Part shown: positions 1-9,352 of the stretch, piece by piece
How the letters are laid out: each line of letters starts with the position of its first letter
Numbering within the stretch: position 1 is the stretch's first letter
DNA from: Streptomyces sp. NBC_01478
Lineage (GTDB): Bacteria > Actinomycetota > Actinomycetes > Streptomycetales > Streptomycetaceae
Direction of reading: 5' to 3'
Assembly: GCF_036227225.1 (NCBI RefSeq)
Contig: NZ_CP109444.1
Span: 310,001 to 374,000, forward strand
DNA: 64,000 bases
Translations under genes and position numbers: made by a program
Notes under the pieces: generated by a model
Seen by the model: only the letters and a program-made list of their open reading frames with translations
Databases searched by the model: none
What the model was told of the DNA's origin: nothing

Positions 1-2316
1 GTGCGGCATGCGGTGGAGTCGGCACTCGCCGGCTCGACGGGGCTGGTGGTCGTCGAGGGAGAACCCGGAGTCGGCAAGACGCGCCTGCTGGAGGAAGCCG
101 CAGCCGAGGCTGACCGGCGGGGCGCGCTCGTCGTCCGGGGCCATTGCCTGCCGGGGGACGGCACGCCGTCGATGTGGCCGTGGGTGCAGGTCGTCGGCGC
201 GCTCCTGGACGACATGCCGGCCGCGGCGCGGGAGGACTGGCACGCCGGCGAACTCGGTCGTCTCGTGACACCGAACGGCAGCGGCCGCCTGACATCGGTG
301 CTGCCGGACAGCGGCGTCCAGTTCCGCTTCTTCGAGCAGGCCGTCGCGCTCGTCCGGCAGGTGGCGGCCCAGCGCCCCGTGGTTCTCGTGGTGGATGACC
401 TGCAGTGGGCCGACGCCGCCTCGCTGGACCTGCTCAGTCATCTGATGGCCCGGCTGCCGGACGGCACCGCCGTGATCGGGGCGCTCCGCGACCGCGCGCC
501 CGCGCCGAGCTCGGATGTGGGGCGGATGCTCGCCGCGGCGAGCCGGCTGCCCAGTCACCGAAGAATCCCGCTCGGCCCGCTCGTCCCGGCCGAGGTGGCC
601 GAACTCGTCCGCCGTGAGACCGGCCAGGACCCGGGCCCGGGAGCCACCCGCCTCATCCACACCCGCACCGCCGGCAACCCCTTCTTCGTCCGCGAGCTGT
701 CCCGGTTCCTCGCCGCCGGCGATGTCCTGACGGAGGCCGCCGGGGTCCGGACCGCGGTCCCCGTCACCGTCCGGGACGTCGTCCGCGACCGGATGACCGG
801 ACTGGGCGAGGACGCCAGAAGCCTGTTGCAGACCGCCGCGCTGATCGGCCGTACCGTCGACCTCGCTCTCCTGGCCCGCACCGCGGACCTGGACCACGAG
901 ACGTGTCTGGACCGCCTCGCATCGTGCGAAGGGCTCGGCCTGCTCGAACCCTCACCCGGGGACCCCTACTCCTTCGGCTTCCCCCACGACCTGGTCCGCG
1001 AATCGGTGGCCGAGAGCATATCGCCGCCGCGCGCGGCCCGGCTGCATCTGCTGGTCGCAGACTCCCTGGAGCACCGGGCCGCGGACACCGAGCTGGTGGC
1101 CGAGCGCCTCGCCCATCACCTGTGGTCCGCCGGCCCGCTCGCGGATCCGGCCCGGACCGCGACCGCACTCGTCCAGGCCGGCCGCTGCGCGGCGGCCAAA
1201 CTGGCTCTCGAGGCAGCCGCGCGCCAGCTCCACTCGGCCGCGCAACTGGCACGGACAGCGGGCCTGGCGGAGCTGGAGCTGGCCGCCCTGTCGCTGTTCA
1301 CCGCGGTTGACGGCATGCGGGCGGGATACGTGGGGTCGGCGGTCGACCTGCTGGAGCGCGCCGAGCACCTTGCCCGTGGACTCGAGCGGGAACGGGAGGC
1401 AGCCGCCTTCCTGTACTCCCGCTGGGCCGCGTACGCCCAAGGCATACAACTGGACCGCGCCGGCCGACTGGCTCGGCGGCTGCTGGAGCAGGGCGAGGAA
1501 TCCGACGACCCGGTCGTGCGCACCTATGGCTGGTACGCCTGGGGCATCCACCAGTGGAGTGTCGGCAACATCGGCGAGGCGTTCCGGTACCTGAGCCGGA
1601 CCGACCGGACCGTGCTGGAGAACCTGGCACATCAGGAGGAGGACCCGCTCCGGCGCGATCTGCGGCTCATAGCGGTCGGAATGGTCGCGATGATGACCGC
1701 CCTGCACGGAGACACCGACGCAGCGCTGGCCCTCCTCGACACGATGGAGGCCGCCGCGGGCGACGATCCCTACGCGATCACGGTCTCGGCGACCTACTCC
1801 GCAAGGGTCGCCGCGTTGATCGGCGACCCGGCACGGGCGCTGCGGGCGGCCGAACGCGGGATAGCAGTGGACCCCGCGTTCTCGTTCGGCTTCCTGGGCG
1901 GCTACCAACGACTGGCCCGCTGCTGGGCGCGTGCCGTGACCGGCGAGGACCCGGCCGACGCCGCCGCGGAGGCGCAGGACCTGATCGCCCGGTCGCTCTG
2001 CGACCCGCCGCGCTCGGGCCTGGCCACCTGGTACGGATTCCTCGCCGAGATGTGGCTGGCTGCCGGAAAGCTAGACGAGGCCGCCGCCGCGCTCGACCAG
2101 GCGGATTCGGCCATCAAAACGTACGGCCAGCGCTACGCCGAAAGCCTGCTGCTTCTGCTCCGGGCACGGGTGCTTCAGGCGCGCGGCGAGCCGGTCGCCG
2201 CCTGCCGGGCCGTCGCCGAGCAGGCGCACGCGCTGTCCGTCGAGCGCGAGGCCCACCTGTTCGCCCGCCGTGCCGTGGAATTGATGGCCGAGCTTGCGGA
2301 CGGCACAGCCCGCTGA
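1..2316 (+). CDS. Large AAA+ ATPase regulator, 5' end outside window
   Basis: The reading frame is open from the first base, so the true start probably lies upstream. A Walker A motif (GEPGVGKT) is at about residues 20-27 and a Walker B-like stretch (VVLVVDDLQWAD) at about 127-138. The rest is an alpha-helical, TPR-like region typical of ATPase-containing LuxR (LAL), SARP or cyclase-type signalling proteins. No helix-turn-helix is visible at the C-terminus, so it is not a typical LAL regulator unless the DNA-binding domain is N-terminal, as in SARP-type proteins. The family call is good; which subfamily it belongs to cannot be decided without the missing 5' part. Confidence 0.75.
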   Translation: MRHAVESALAGSTGLVVVEGEPGVGKTRLLEEAAAEADRRGALVVRGHCLPGDGTPSMWPWVQVVGALLDDMPAAAREDWHAGELGRLVTPNGSGRLTSVLPDSGVQFRFFEQAVALVRQVAAQRPVVLVVDDLQWADAASLDLLSHLMARLPDGTAVIGALRDRAPAPSSDVGRMLAAASRLPSHRRIPLGPLVPAEVAELVRRETGQDPGPGATRLIHTRTAGNPFFVRELSRFLAAGDVLTEAAGVRTAVPVTVRDVVRDRMTGLGEDARSLLQTAALIGRTVDLALLARTADLDHETCLDRLASCEGLGLLEPSPGDPYSFGFPHDLVRESVAESISPPRAARLHLLVADSLEHRAADTELVAERLAHHLWSAGPLADPARTATALVQAGRCAAAKLALEAAARQLHSAAQLARTAGLAELELAALSLFTAVDGMRAGYVGSAVDLLERAEHLARGLEREREAAAFLYSRWAAYAQGIQLDRAGRLARRLLEQGEESDDPVVRTYGWYAWGIHQWSVGNIGEAFRYLSRTDRTVLENLAHQEEDPLRRDLRLIAVGMVAMMTALHGDTDAALALLDTMEAAAGDDPYAITVSATYSARVAALIGDPARALRAAERGIAVDPAFSFGFLGGYQRLARCWARAVTGEDPADAAAEAQDLIARSLCDPPRSGLATWYGFLAEMWLAAGKLDEAAAALDQADSAIKTYGQRYAESLLLLLRARVLQARGEPVAACRAVAEQAHALSVEREAHLFARRAVELMAELADGTAR

Positions 2317-2320
2317 CACC

Positions 2321-2361
2321 CGCGGTCAGGCCGCCCACCGCCAGCAGGCGACCTGACCGCG
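2321..2361. terminator. Hairpin between convergent genes
   Basis: The arms CGCGGTCAGG (2321-2330) and CCTGACCGCG (2352-2361) form a perfect 10-bp stem around a 21-nt loop. It begins a few bases after the stop of the AAA+ gene and lies between two convergent genes, so it could terminate transcription from either side. There is no U-tract, which is common in Streptomyces. Confidence 0.6.
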
Positions 2362-2443
2362 TGCTCCGGCCGCCGCGGCCGGCCGCCCGAGCACCACGAA
2401 GCGACGATCCGCGACGCCGCAATCGTCGCCAGCCACCTCGTCG

Positions 2444-3028
2444 TCAGAGCTGGGCAGTTGACGGTTCCCGACCCGGGACCGGCACGTCGAAGCAGTTCAA
2501 CACCATCGCGATGAGGCAGTAGCTGCCGATGAGGAACACGAGCTCGCCGACCCCGTCGTGGCCCAGCAACTGCGTGGCCCGGTCGTATGTGGAGTCCGGC
2601 AGTATGCGCCCGGAGGTCAACGCCATCGCGACGTCGTGGGCGACGGCCTGGTCGTCACTCAGCCCGGAGGGCCGCCCGCCCGCCGCCAGGGTCGCGATCT
2701 GTGCCGCCGCAAGGCCGACCTCATCTGCCGTCTGTTCGTGTGCGTACAGCAGGTACCGGGCGCCATAGGCTGCGCCGACGGTGAGGATCGCCACCTCGCG
2801 AACGATGGGATCGAGGCGAGCCTCGGCCGCGACCGACCGCTGCAGAAACAGAGCCGGAACCCCGAACGTGGGGAAATGCAGCATCGCCGCGAACGGCCCG
2901 ACGAGCGCGCCGTCGTCGTCGAGGATGACGACGCGGCCCTGCTCCTCGGTGACAAGGCCGGCGATGCCGTCATGCACCTCGCGGAGTTGAGGGTTGAGCT
3001 CATCGGGTGGGATGGGTCGAATACGCAT
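2444..3028 (-). CDS. Carboxymuconolactone decarboxylase / AhpD-family protein
   Basis: About 194 residues. The middle part (IVREVAILTVGAAYGARYLL, followed by an AHEQTADEVGL helix) matches the helical core of CMD/AhpD-like proteins, many of which have an uncertain reaction. The usual E-x-x-x-C-x-x-H is modified: a Glu and a His (YAHEQ) are present, but not the CxxC of the AhpD peroxidase type, so thiol peroxidase activity is unlikely. The start at 3028 is preceded by AAGGAGGA about seven bases upstream; a longer frame upstream has no such site. It lies 16 bp behind the cupin gene and is probably co-transcribed with it. Confidence 0.75.
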   Translation of the reverse strand: MRIRPIPPDELNPQLREVHDGIAGLVTEEQGRVVILDDDGALVGPFAAMLHFPTFGVPALFLQRSVAAEARLDPIVREVAILTVGAAYGARYLLYAHEQTADEVGLAAAQIATLAAGGRPSGLSDDQAVAHDVAMALTSGRILPDSTYDRATQLLGHDGVGELVFLIGSYCLIAMVLNCFDVPVPGREPSTAQL

Positions 3029-3044
3029 ACGATGCTCCTCCTTC

Positions 3045-3608
3045 TCAGAGTCCCTCGATGTACTGGCCGTCGATGAGCACGAAGGCGACCCGGCAGTTCG
3101 CGGCCGACCGGTTCGCCCAAGCGTGGTTGGTGCCACGCTGAATCACGATGTCTCCGGTGCGGACGATGGTCTCGCCCTCGTCGAGAACCAGCGTGAGCTC
3201 GCCCTCGACGACGATCCCGTAGTCGATCGTCTGCGTGCGGTGCATCAACGGATGCGGGGCGCCGGCAGCGGACCGTGCGCCGCGGGCAGCGCCCATCTCC
3301 CCGAACTTCTCGGCAGCCTCGACCCCCGTCAGGTTCCGGATTCGGTCGTCCTCCGGAGGGAAGTCGATCACCCGGATACGAGTGCCACGCTCGGGAGGCC
3401 CGAGCACCAGACCGTCCTCCGTCGGCTCACCCGACTGCCGGTCGATGACGGCTGGCGTCTGGCGTGTGTTCCACACCTCGTAGAAGGTCGGGCCACCAGG
3501 CCCGCCGATCTCCACCACGCGAGTCGGCGGTGCGTCCTGCGTGATCACCGCACGGTCGGACGCGTCATGGCCGGTCACGATTCTTCGAAACGGTTGCACT
3601 GGGCCCAT
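3045..3608 (-). CDS. Cupin-domain protein
   Basis: About 187 residues. The C-terminal half contains a cupin barrel: HRTQTIDYGIVVEGELTLVL, then DEGETIVRTGDIVIQRGTNH ending in HAW. The metal-binding His of motif 1 is partly replaced (HPLMHRT...D) while motif 2 keeps the final His. It may be a small-molecule-binding protein or a dioxygenase-like enzyme; no substrate can be assigned. It probably forms an operon with the CMD-family gene and is divergent from the alpha/beta hydrolase. An alternative start 36 bp upstream (3644) cannot be excluded. Confidence 0.7.
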   Translation of the reverse strand: MGPVQPFRRIVTGHDASDRAVITQDAPPTRVVEIGGPGGPTFYEVWNTRQTPAVIDRQSGEPTEDGLVLGPPERGTRIRVIDFPPEDDRIRNLTGVEAAEKFGEMGAARGARSAAGAPHPLMHRTQTIDYGIVVEGELTLVLDEGETIVRTGDIVIQRGTNHAWANRSAANCRVAFVLIDGQYIEGL

Positions 3609-4091
3609 AGGGTAAGTCCTGCTCTTTTCGGGCGATTTGAGCATTCAAGGTCATCGCGTCAATGGGGTAAGCGGCCCGGCGGGCATGGACGCCGCCGCGC
3701 ACCGAAAGACTGACGCCCGCCACTTGACGTGGAGTTGACCGTCCGTGGACGGTGTTTCGGTGTCCGTAAAGTCCGTTTCGGCATGCACGCACACACTGCG
3801 CCGCCGCGTTCCGTCGCCCAGAAATGAGCAGTGGGGTAACGCCGCCCGCCACGTACCGGCTGTGAGCCCGCCGGATCCGCTCGTCCGCCCAACGGGGGGT
3901 GTTCAGCCGGCCACGGCAACTCGATTTCGCCGACGGGCATTTCGCCGACGCGTATTCCGGCTTTGCACGAAGGCGTGCTTGACAACAACGGAATCGGTGC
4001 CCGGATTTCTGTTCAGTGCTCGTCAAGTAGGCGGCTTTACGCTGCCCCGCGATCACTACTGAGAGCACCGGATACCGAAGGGTATACATCC
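3609..4091. promoter_or_regulatory. Divergent intergenic region with a 16-bp palindrome
   Basis: This 483-bp region separates the cupin/CMD pair from the hydrolase and must hold both promoters. A near-perfect palindrome ACCGTCCGTGGACGGT lies at 3738-3753, nearer the cupin side, and could be an operator for a dimeric regulator. No regulator gene is adjacent. GC content is lower than in the flanking genes, consistent with non-coding DNA. Confidence 0.4.
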
Positions 4092-4889
4092 ATGACGACA
4101 ACTCGCCGGGGGCTGTTGGCCGGATCCGCCGCGGTCGTGGTGGGCGCCGCACTCGACGCGCCCACCGCGCAGGCACACACCGGAAGCGGCGGCGGCCAAA
4201 AGCCCACCGTGGTACTCGTGCACGGCGCGTTCGCCGACGCCTCCGGCTGGAACGGGGTCGCCTCACGGCTCATCCGCGACGGTTATCCGGTCATCGCACC
4301 GCCCAACCCACTGCGCAGCGTGGCCTCCGACTCCGCCTATCTGGCCGACATCCTCACGACCCTCAAGGGCCCTCTCGTCCTCGTCGCGCACTCCTACGGC
4401 GGGATCGTCGCCACCAACGCCGCGACCGGCAACCCGAACGTGAAGGCGCTGGTCTACGTTGCCGCGTTCGTGCCCGACCAGGGTGAGACGCTGCTGGGCC
4501 TGCAGACGAAGTACCCGGGAAGCAGACTCAGCGAGGAGGCGCTGGACTTCCGTCCCTACGGTGAGGGACTCGTCGACGGCTACATCAAGAAGGAGCTCTT
4601 CCACGACGTGTTCGCCGGGGACCTGCCGAAGGCGACCGCCGAACTGATGTGGGCCGGACAGCGGCCGGCGGACGTGCGCACCCTCGGGGAGCCGTCCGGC
4701 GCCCCGGCCTGGAAGACCATTCCGTCCTGGTACCTCGTGGGTCGCGACGACCGAGTACTGCCTCCGGCGGCGCAGCGGTTCATGGCGCGCCGGGCCGGCG
4801 CACACACCTTCGAGGCCGACACCTCGCATGTCGCGATGATCGCGCAGCCCGCGGCGACGGCCGCCCTCGTCAAGCGCGCCGCGCACTGA
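4092..4889 (+). CDS. Exported alpha/beta hydrolase, Tat signal
   Basis: About 265 residues. The N-terminus (TTTRRGLLAGSAAVVVGAAL) carries a twin-arginine signal, with likely cleavage after AQA. An alpha/beta hydrolase fold follows: oxyanion region VLVHGAFADASGW, nucleophile elbow AHSYGG, an acid at about GRDDRV and a terminal His in DTSHVAM. This matches the esterase/hydrolase group often found as secreted or periplasmic proteins in Streptomyces; the substrate is unknown. The start was chosen because it opens the Tat motif; the frame extends further upstream without a signal sequence. Confidence 0.85.
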   Translation: MTTTRRGLLAGSAAVVVGAALDAPTAQAHTGSGGGQKPTVVLVHGAFADASGWNGVASRLIRDGYPVIAPPNPLRSVASDSAYLADILTTLKGPLVLVAHSYGGIVATNAATGNPNVKALVYVAAFVPDQGETLLGLQTKYPGSRLSEEALDFRPYGEGLVDGYIKKELFHDVFAGDLPKATAELMWAGQRPADVRTLGEPSGAPAWKTIPSWYLVGRDDRVLPPAAQRFMARRAGAHTFEADTSHVAMIAQPAATAALVKRAAH

Positions 4890-5100
4890 CACCGCCGAGC
4901 CGACGAAGCCGGGAGGGGACAGCGACGTTCGAGAGGCTGGGGCGGACGGTGGGTGATCGGCCCGGCCGCGGCCTTCCTGGCGCTCGGCGGCAACCGGGGG
5001 ATGCGGGTCTTCGGCTCGCTCACCGCCGGAGGGTTCGACGAGCCGCCCCCACGCCTGATCCGTACGCCGTCCAACCGACCCTCCTGCCGAGGACGAGACG

Positions 5101-5586
5101 ATGCATCAGCACGCATACGACAGTCAGTGCACCGCTGAGGAGAAGCGGCACACCACCGCGAAGTCGCCCATCAGGAATCCGAAGCTGACGTTGTTCGCAC
5201 TGGCGTTGGGCACCTTCGCGATCGGCGCCGGCGAGTTCGGCAGCAACGGCATCATCCAGCTGTTCGCGTCCGATCTGGACGTGTCCGTTCCGGTCGCCAC
5301 CTACGCGATCACCGCGTATGCCTTCGGGGTGATGATCGGCTCTCCGGCCATCACCCTGCTGGCCGCCCGGGTCAACCGGCGCACCCTGCTGCTCGGCCTG
5401 ATCGGGCTGTTCCTGGTCGGCAACGGCCTCTCCGCCTTGTCGCCGAACATCGTGCTGTTCGTCGCCTTCCGGTTCGTCGCGGGCAGCGTGCAGGGCGCGT
5501 TCTTCGGAGCCGGAGCCGTCGTCGCCGCGTACGTGTACGGGCCGGGCCGGGGTGGCAAGGCGTTCGCCACCGTGATGGGAGGACTA
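5101..5586 (+). pseudogene. MFS transporter truncated by IS630 element
   Basis: The first ~160 residues are an N-terminal half of a drug-efflux-type major facilitator: first helix LTLFALALGTFAIGAGEF, then about four further membrane segments and the loop-region arginines (AARVNRRTLLLG). The frame is broken at 5586, exactly where the IS630-family element begins, and the ORF then runs into insertion-sequence DNA. No remaining MFS sequence is recognisable beyond the right end of the element, so the 3' half has been lost and not merely displaced. The start follows a GAGGACGAG ribosome site. Confidence 0.8.
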
Positions 5587-6711
5587 CTGATCTCTTCGGG
5601 TTGTTGTCGGGTGCTGATCCCTGCGGTAGGCCGGTCGTATGCGGTACACGCAGGGCGGCGGATTGACCGCCGAGCGGCGACAGTTTCGTGAGCGGATCCG
5701 GTACGAGGCGGGCGAACGGTTCACACGCGGCGATATGACCGCGGTGATCGCGAAGGATCTGCGGGTGAGCGAGCGGTCGGTGGAACGCTGGCGGCGTGCC
5801 TGGCGGGAGGGCGGGATGGATGCTCTCGCCACCGCAGGGCCGCCGAAGTTGCCCAGGCTGTCCGACGGCCAGTTCGCCGAGTTGGAGAAGGAGTTGGCCC
5901 TCGGACCCGCCGAGCACGGCTGGGAGGACCAGCGGTGGACTCTGGCACGGATCAGAGCCGTGATCGCCTTCAGGTTCCGGATCGACTGCTCGATGGCGGC
6001 GGTATGGCGGCTGCTGCACCGCCACGGCTGGTCCTGGCAGTCTCCCGCGCGCCGGGCCATGGAACGCGACGAGCATGCGGTCGAATGGCCGCAGGCGGAA
6101 TGACTGCGGCGGCGCTCGGGGCCTTTGTCGTCTTCGAGGACGAGGCAGGGTTCTCGATGACGCCGCCACGAGCCCGCACCTGGGGCCGTCGTGGGTATAC
6201 GCCCGTGGTGCGGGTGCGGGGCCGGTCCTGGCGCCGCTGGTCGATCGCCGCCATGTGCTGTTACCGGCCGGGCGAGGCATCCCGTCTGATCTACCGGCCG
6301 CACCGCCACCGCAAGCACAAGGGCACAGGACGTGACAGCTTCTCCTGGTGTGACTACCGCGACCTGGCCGTCCGCGCCCACATCCAGCTCGGCGCCCCCA
6401 TCGTCTTGATCTGGGACAATCTCAACGTCCACCGGGCCGCCGGGATGCGGGAGTACGCGGCCGCACATGACTGGCTCACCATCGTGCAACTGCCCTCCTA
6501 TGCACCGGACTTGAATCCGGTGGAGGGCATCTGGTCGCTGTTGCGGCGCGGCCCGCTGGCCAACACCGCCTTCACCGACGACGAGCATCTCGAACGCACC
6601 CTGCGCCGGGGCCTGCGCCATATCCAACTCCGACCCGACCTCATCGACGGCTGCCTCGCCGGCACCGGACTCACCCTCACTCAGCGCCCGACAACAATCC
6701 GGCGAGCTCAG
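5587..6711 (+). mobile_element. IS630-family insertion sequence
   Basis: About 1,125 bp bounded by TA dinucleotides (5585-5586 and 6712-6713), the target expected for IS630/Tc1-type transposition. The ends form imperfect inverted repeats: left 5584-5617 and right 6681-6714 match over 34 bp with about five mismatches, best in the inner GTTGTCGGG block. It carries a transposase in two frames and interrupts an MFS gene. Confidence 0.85.
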
Positions 6712-6714
6712 TAG
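5639..6714 (+). CDS. IS630 transposase in two overlapping frames
   Basis: The first frame (5639-6103) holds a helix-turn-helix DNA-binding region (IAKDLRVSERSVERWRRAW) and ends after HAVEWPQAE. The second frame (to 6714) carries the DDE catalytic domain, with FEDEAGF, IWDNLNVH and DLNPVEGIW supplying the acidic triad. The switch between frames falls near 6085-6110, and a short stretch expected between the domains is missing, so either programmed frameshifting or a small deletion is involved. The TAG stop of the second frame is formed by the right-hand target TA plus the next base. Confidence 0.8.
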
Positions 6715-7188
6715 CCCGGCGCTCCAACTTCCGCCGCGGACGCCTCCGTTCGCCTCCCCAACTGGTTGCCCGCCCTCTACCGTGGGTGATTGTCCCCACA
6801 CGGAGCGGGCCCCTCTGGGGTGTAGGGTCTCGCAGCCCGTGTCGGAGACCGTCCTCCCAACCTGCGTCTTCTCCCGCAGTCTCACGACGCGTCGGACGCC
6901 GCAGGCTCAACTCAGTGTCGTGTCCTCAGCGGTACAGGCTGACCGGCGCGACCGTAGAGCCTGTGACGTGTGTGTCCCATTGCATTCGAGTTGGCAGGTG
7001 GCAGGTCTTTTCCGCGAGGCTCCCAGATAGTTTGAGGATGCGATCCGGCGGAGGTGCAGGTGAGTTGGCCATCGCAGGGACGCTCTCGCAGCCGGCGGAG
7101 GGGCGGTGCTGCAGGCAAGGTCGAGGCCGCGGACATCTGACGGCGTATGGGCGGGCTGGCGGTGTCATTCAGAACGGGGGACGAGACC
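6715..7188. other. Non-coding region after IS630
   Basis: About 470 bp between the insertion sequence and the ankyrin/HEAT gene. Reading frames here show no family motif and mixed third-position composition. No continuation of the interrupted MFS gene is visible. It must hold the promoter of the downstream gene. Confidence 0.5.
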
Positions 7189-8535
7189 ATGGGCGAGGAC
7201 GGACTCGACGGTCGGCTCGTGCCGGCGGTTCGGGCGCGCGATGCCGAGGCGGTCCGGGATCTGCTGGTCAGGGGCGCGGATCCGGACGCGGTGGACACGA
7301 ACGGGCTGCCGGTACTGTGCGTGGCGGTGACGGCGTACGACGAGCAGGTCGCCGAGGCGTTGGTGGAGGGCGGGGCAGACCCTGACCGGGTGCTGCCGGA
7401 CGGGACCACACCGCTGGGGCGCGCCGTCGACGGCGGTTCCCCCGCGCTCTTCTCGGCGGTACTGGGCAAGGAGCCCCGGCTGCGGCTTGCGGAAGCTGCC
7501 CGTGAACAGCTGCTCACGTCGGCTCGGAGCTGGTACGAGACGGGCGCGGCCGAGGAGCTGCGACGCAGGACGCGCGCACCGGGTCCGGCCGCGACGGTCC
7601 GGGTTCAGGACGGCGAGTACGACTGGGTCGATCAGGTCACTCTCGGCGGCCTCGTCGTGCGGGCCGGGCACGGCGCCATCCTGACCGCGCTGGAGTGGGC
7701 CTTCCGCGTTCTGACCCCCGTCGACGAACTGATCGCCCGCGCCGTGGAGCAGCCGGACGAGGAGCATGTGGACTGGTCCACGGTCTGCTGGATCCTCACC
7801 CGGCGCCGCAGCTTCGAGACCTGGTCCGCCGTGGTGGCCCATCGTCACGCCCCGGACCGGGCACATCGCCGGTTCGTAGCGGACTACCTGTGGACGCGGG
7901 GGGTTCTCGGCACCGATCCCTACTACGAGAAGAAGGAGAGCGAACTCCTGGCCGCGTGGGCGGCCGAGGAAACGGACGGCGAGATGCTCGCGAAGGTACT
8001 CAAGGCCTTCACCGAGCACGACGGTCCGGACCAAGAGGCCACCGGCCTTCGCCACGCCGACCATCCCGACCCGCGCGTACGCCGCGAAGTGCCCCACGCC
8101 CTCTGCGCGGACTACCTACCCCGCACGCCCGCGGCCAGGGCCGCCCTGCTCACCCTCATACGCGACCCCGACGCCGAAGTGCAGCTCAGGGCATGCACGG
8201 CGAGCATGCGCGACAGCGCCCTCCTCCCGGAGATCACCCAAGCGCTGCTGCTGGCCAAGGCACCGGATGCCGATGTGCGGGGTGCAGCCACAGTGGCGCT
8301 GGCCGGCTCCCCCGACCGTACGCCCGCCGTCGCCGACGCCCTGGCCGCGTCGCTCGGCGAGGACAACCAACTCGTGCGTCTGGAGGCCGCCTACGGTCTC
8401 GCCCTGCGGGACGACCCGCGCACCGCCGAGGCGATCGAACGGGTGGGGCCACTCGGTGACGGCTTCGAACACGACCATCGGGCCGACGAGCTCTCGCGGT
8501 GGAAGTGGCGCAAGGACAACCCGGCCGGCGAGTGA
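7189..8535 (+). CDS. Ankyrin and HEAT repeat protein
   Basis: 448 residues. The N-terminal 100 or so residues hold about three ankyrin-like units (RDAEAVRDLLVRGADPDAVD, then VAEALVEGGADPDRVLPDG). The C-terminal ~180 residues are HEAT-like helical repeats (ADHPDPRVRREV, RDPDAEVQLRA, APDADVRGAATVAL). This combination is common in Streptomyces proteins of unknown role and suggests protein-protein binding. The ATG at 7189 has a GGGGGACGAG site in front; an upstream in-frame ATG at 7147 does not. Confidence 0.75.
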   Translation: MGEDGLDGRLVPAVRARDAEAVRDLLVRGADPDAVDTNGLPVLCVAVTAYDEQVAEALVEGGADPDRVLPDGTTPLGRAVDGGSPALFSAVLGKEPRLRLAEAAREQLLTSARSWYETGAAEELRRRTRAPGPAATVRVQDGEYDWVDQVTLGGLVVRAGHGAILTALEWAFRVLTPVDELIARAVEQPDEEHVDWSTVCWILTRRRSFETWSAVVAHRHAPDRAHRRFVADYLWTRGVLGTDPYYEKKESELLAAWAAEETDGEMLAKVLKAFTEHDGPDQEATGLRHADHPDPRVRREVPHALCADYLPRTPAARAALLTLIRDPDAEVQLRACTASMRDSALLPEITQALLLAKAPDADVRGAATVALAGSPDRTPAVADALAASLGEDNQLVRLEAAYGLALRDDPRTAEAIERVGPLGDGFEHDHRADELSRWKWRKDNPAGE

Positions 8536-9051
8536 CGATCTCCTGCCGAGGTGGAGTTGACAGGCCGCGGTTCGCCGACCTGCAAAGGCGCCAACTGGAT
8601 TGAGAACACCGGCGGCCCCCGTTCTCAAACAACGTGGCCTTCGCGGAAGTCTCGTTCGCGGTAGGGCAGAAGAGCCAGGCCAGGAGCAACGACACGCCCC
8701 CAGAACAAACCTTTCAAGACGTGACGCGATGAGAATCCGACAGCCTGAATGCGACAGGACACTGGACGTCTCAACGCTGCGTCGGATCCGAATCCGATCC
8801 GACATCGGCTGTGAGATTCCGACACGAAAATTTGCGACCCTACAGGGGTTGTAGGTTCGCGCTGCTTGTGGCCAACAGCGGCACTGTGACCTGGTTGCTG
8901 TTGTACGGTCTCACGGCTTGGTCCGCCGCCCGGTCTCACGACCGTGGCCGAATCCTCGGGACAGCCACCGAGGGGCAAGGATCAGACCTGCGGAGTCGGC
9001 CTCGGAGTCCTTAGTGATCGTTAGCAGATTTGTCACAGCGACGACGACCGG
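8536..9051. other. Non-coding stretch before a peroxidase remnant
   Basis: No open frame with a recognisable family or consistent codon bias was found in these 516 bp. The sequence is less GC-rich than its neighbours and probably represents decayed DNA together with the end of the preceding transcript. Confidence 0.4.
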
Positions 9052-9195
9052 GGGTTGATCTTCTCCTGCTTCCAACGCGACATGGAACAGGGCTTCGAGG
9101 CGGTACAGCACCGACTGCAGGGCGAGGCCATGGCCAAGTACAGCCTCACCGTCGGGGGCGGACACTTCTTCGTCCCGCCCCCTGGCAGCGGCTGA
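9052..9195 (+). pseudogene. C-terminal remnant of a DyP-type peroxidase
   Basis: The frame beginning at 9052 reads GLIFSCFQRDMEQGFEAV, then QHRLQGEAMAKYSLTVGGGH and FFVPPPGSG before a stop. This resembles the last ~45 residues of dye-decolorising (EfeB-like) peroxidases: the FxxFQRD...F..xQxRL segment and the terminal G-x-x-x-F-x-x-PPG. No start codon, haem-binding His or GxxDG motif is present upstream, so only the tail survives. Confidence 0.55.
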
Positions 9196-9352
9196 CTCAA
9201 CGCCCTGGGCTGAGGATAGGCAGCCTTCTCTACCACTCGGCCGATATGTCCAGGTCCGTCCATCTGGTGTGCCCGCTGAACTCGTCGTGCCCCTGGCACC
9301 GTGCGAGGAGGTTTCCGGCTGCTACAGCCTCACGTCCTCGCTGCCAGGTCCG

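Noticed and set aside
5584..6885. 433-codon minus-strand frame across the IS630 element
   Set aside because: Antisense of the transposase, which has a full DDE motif set and inverted repeats.
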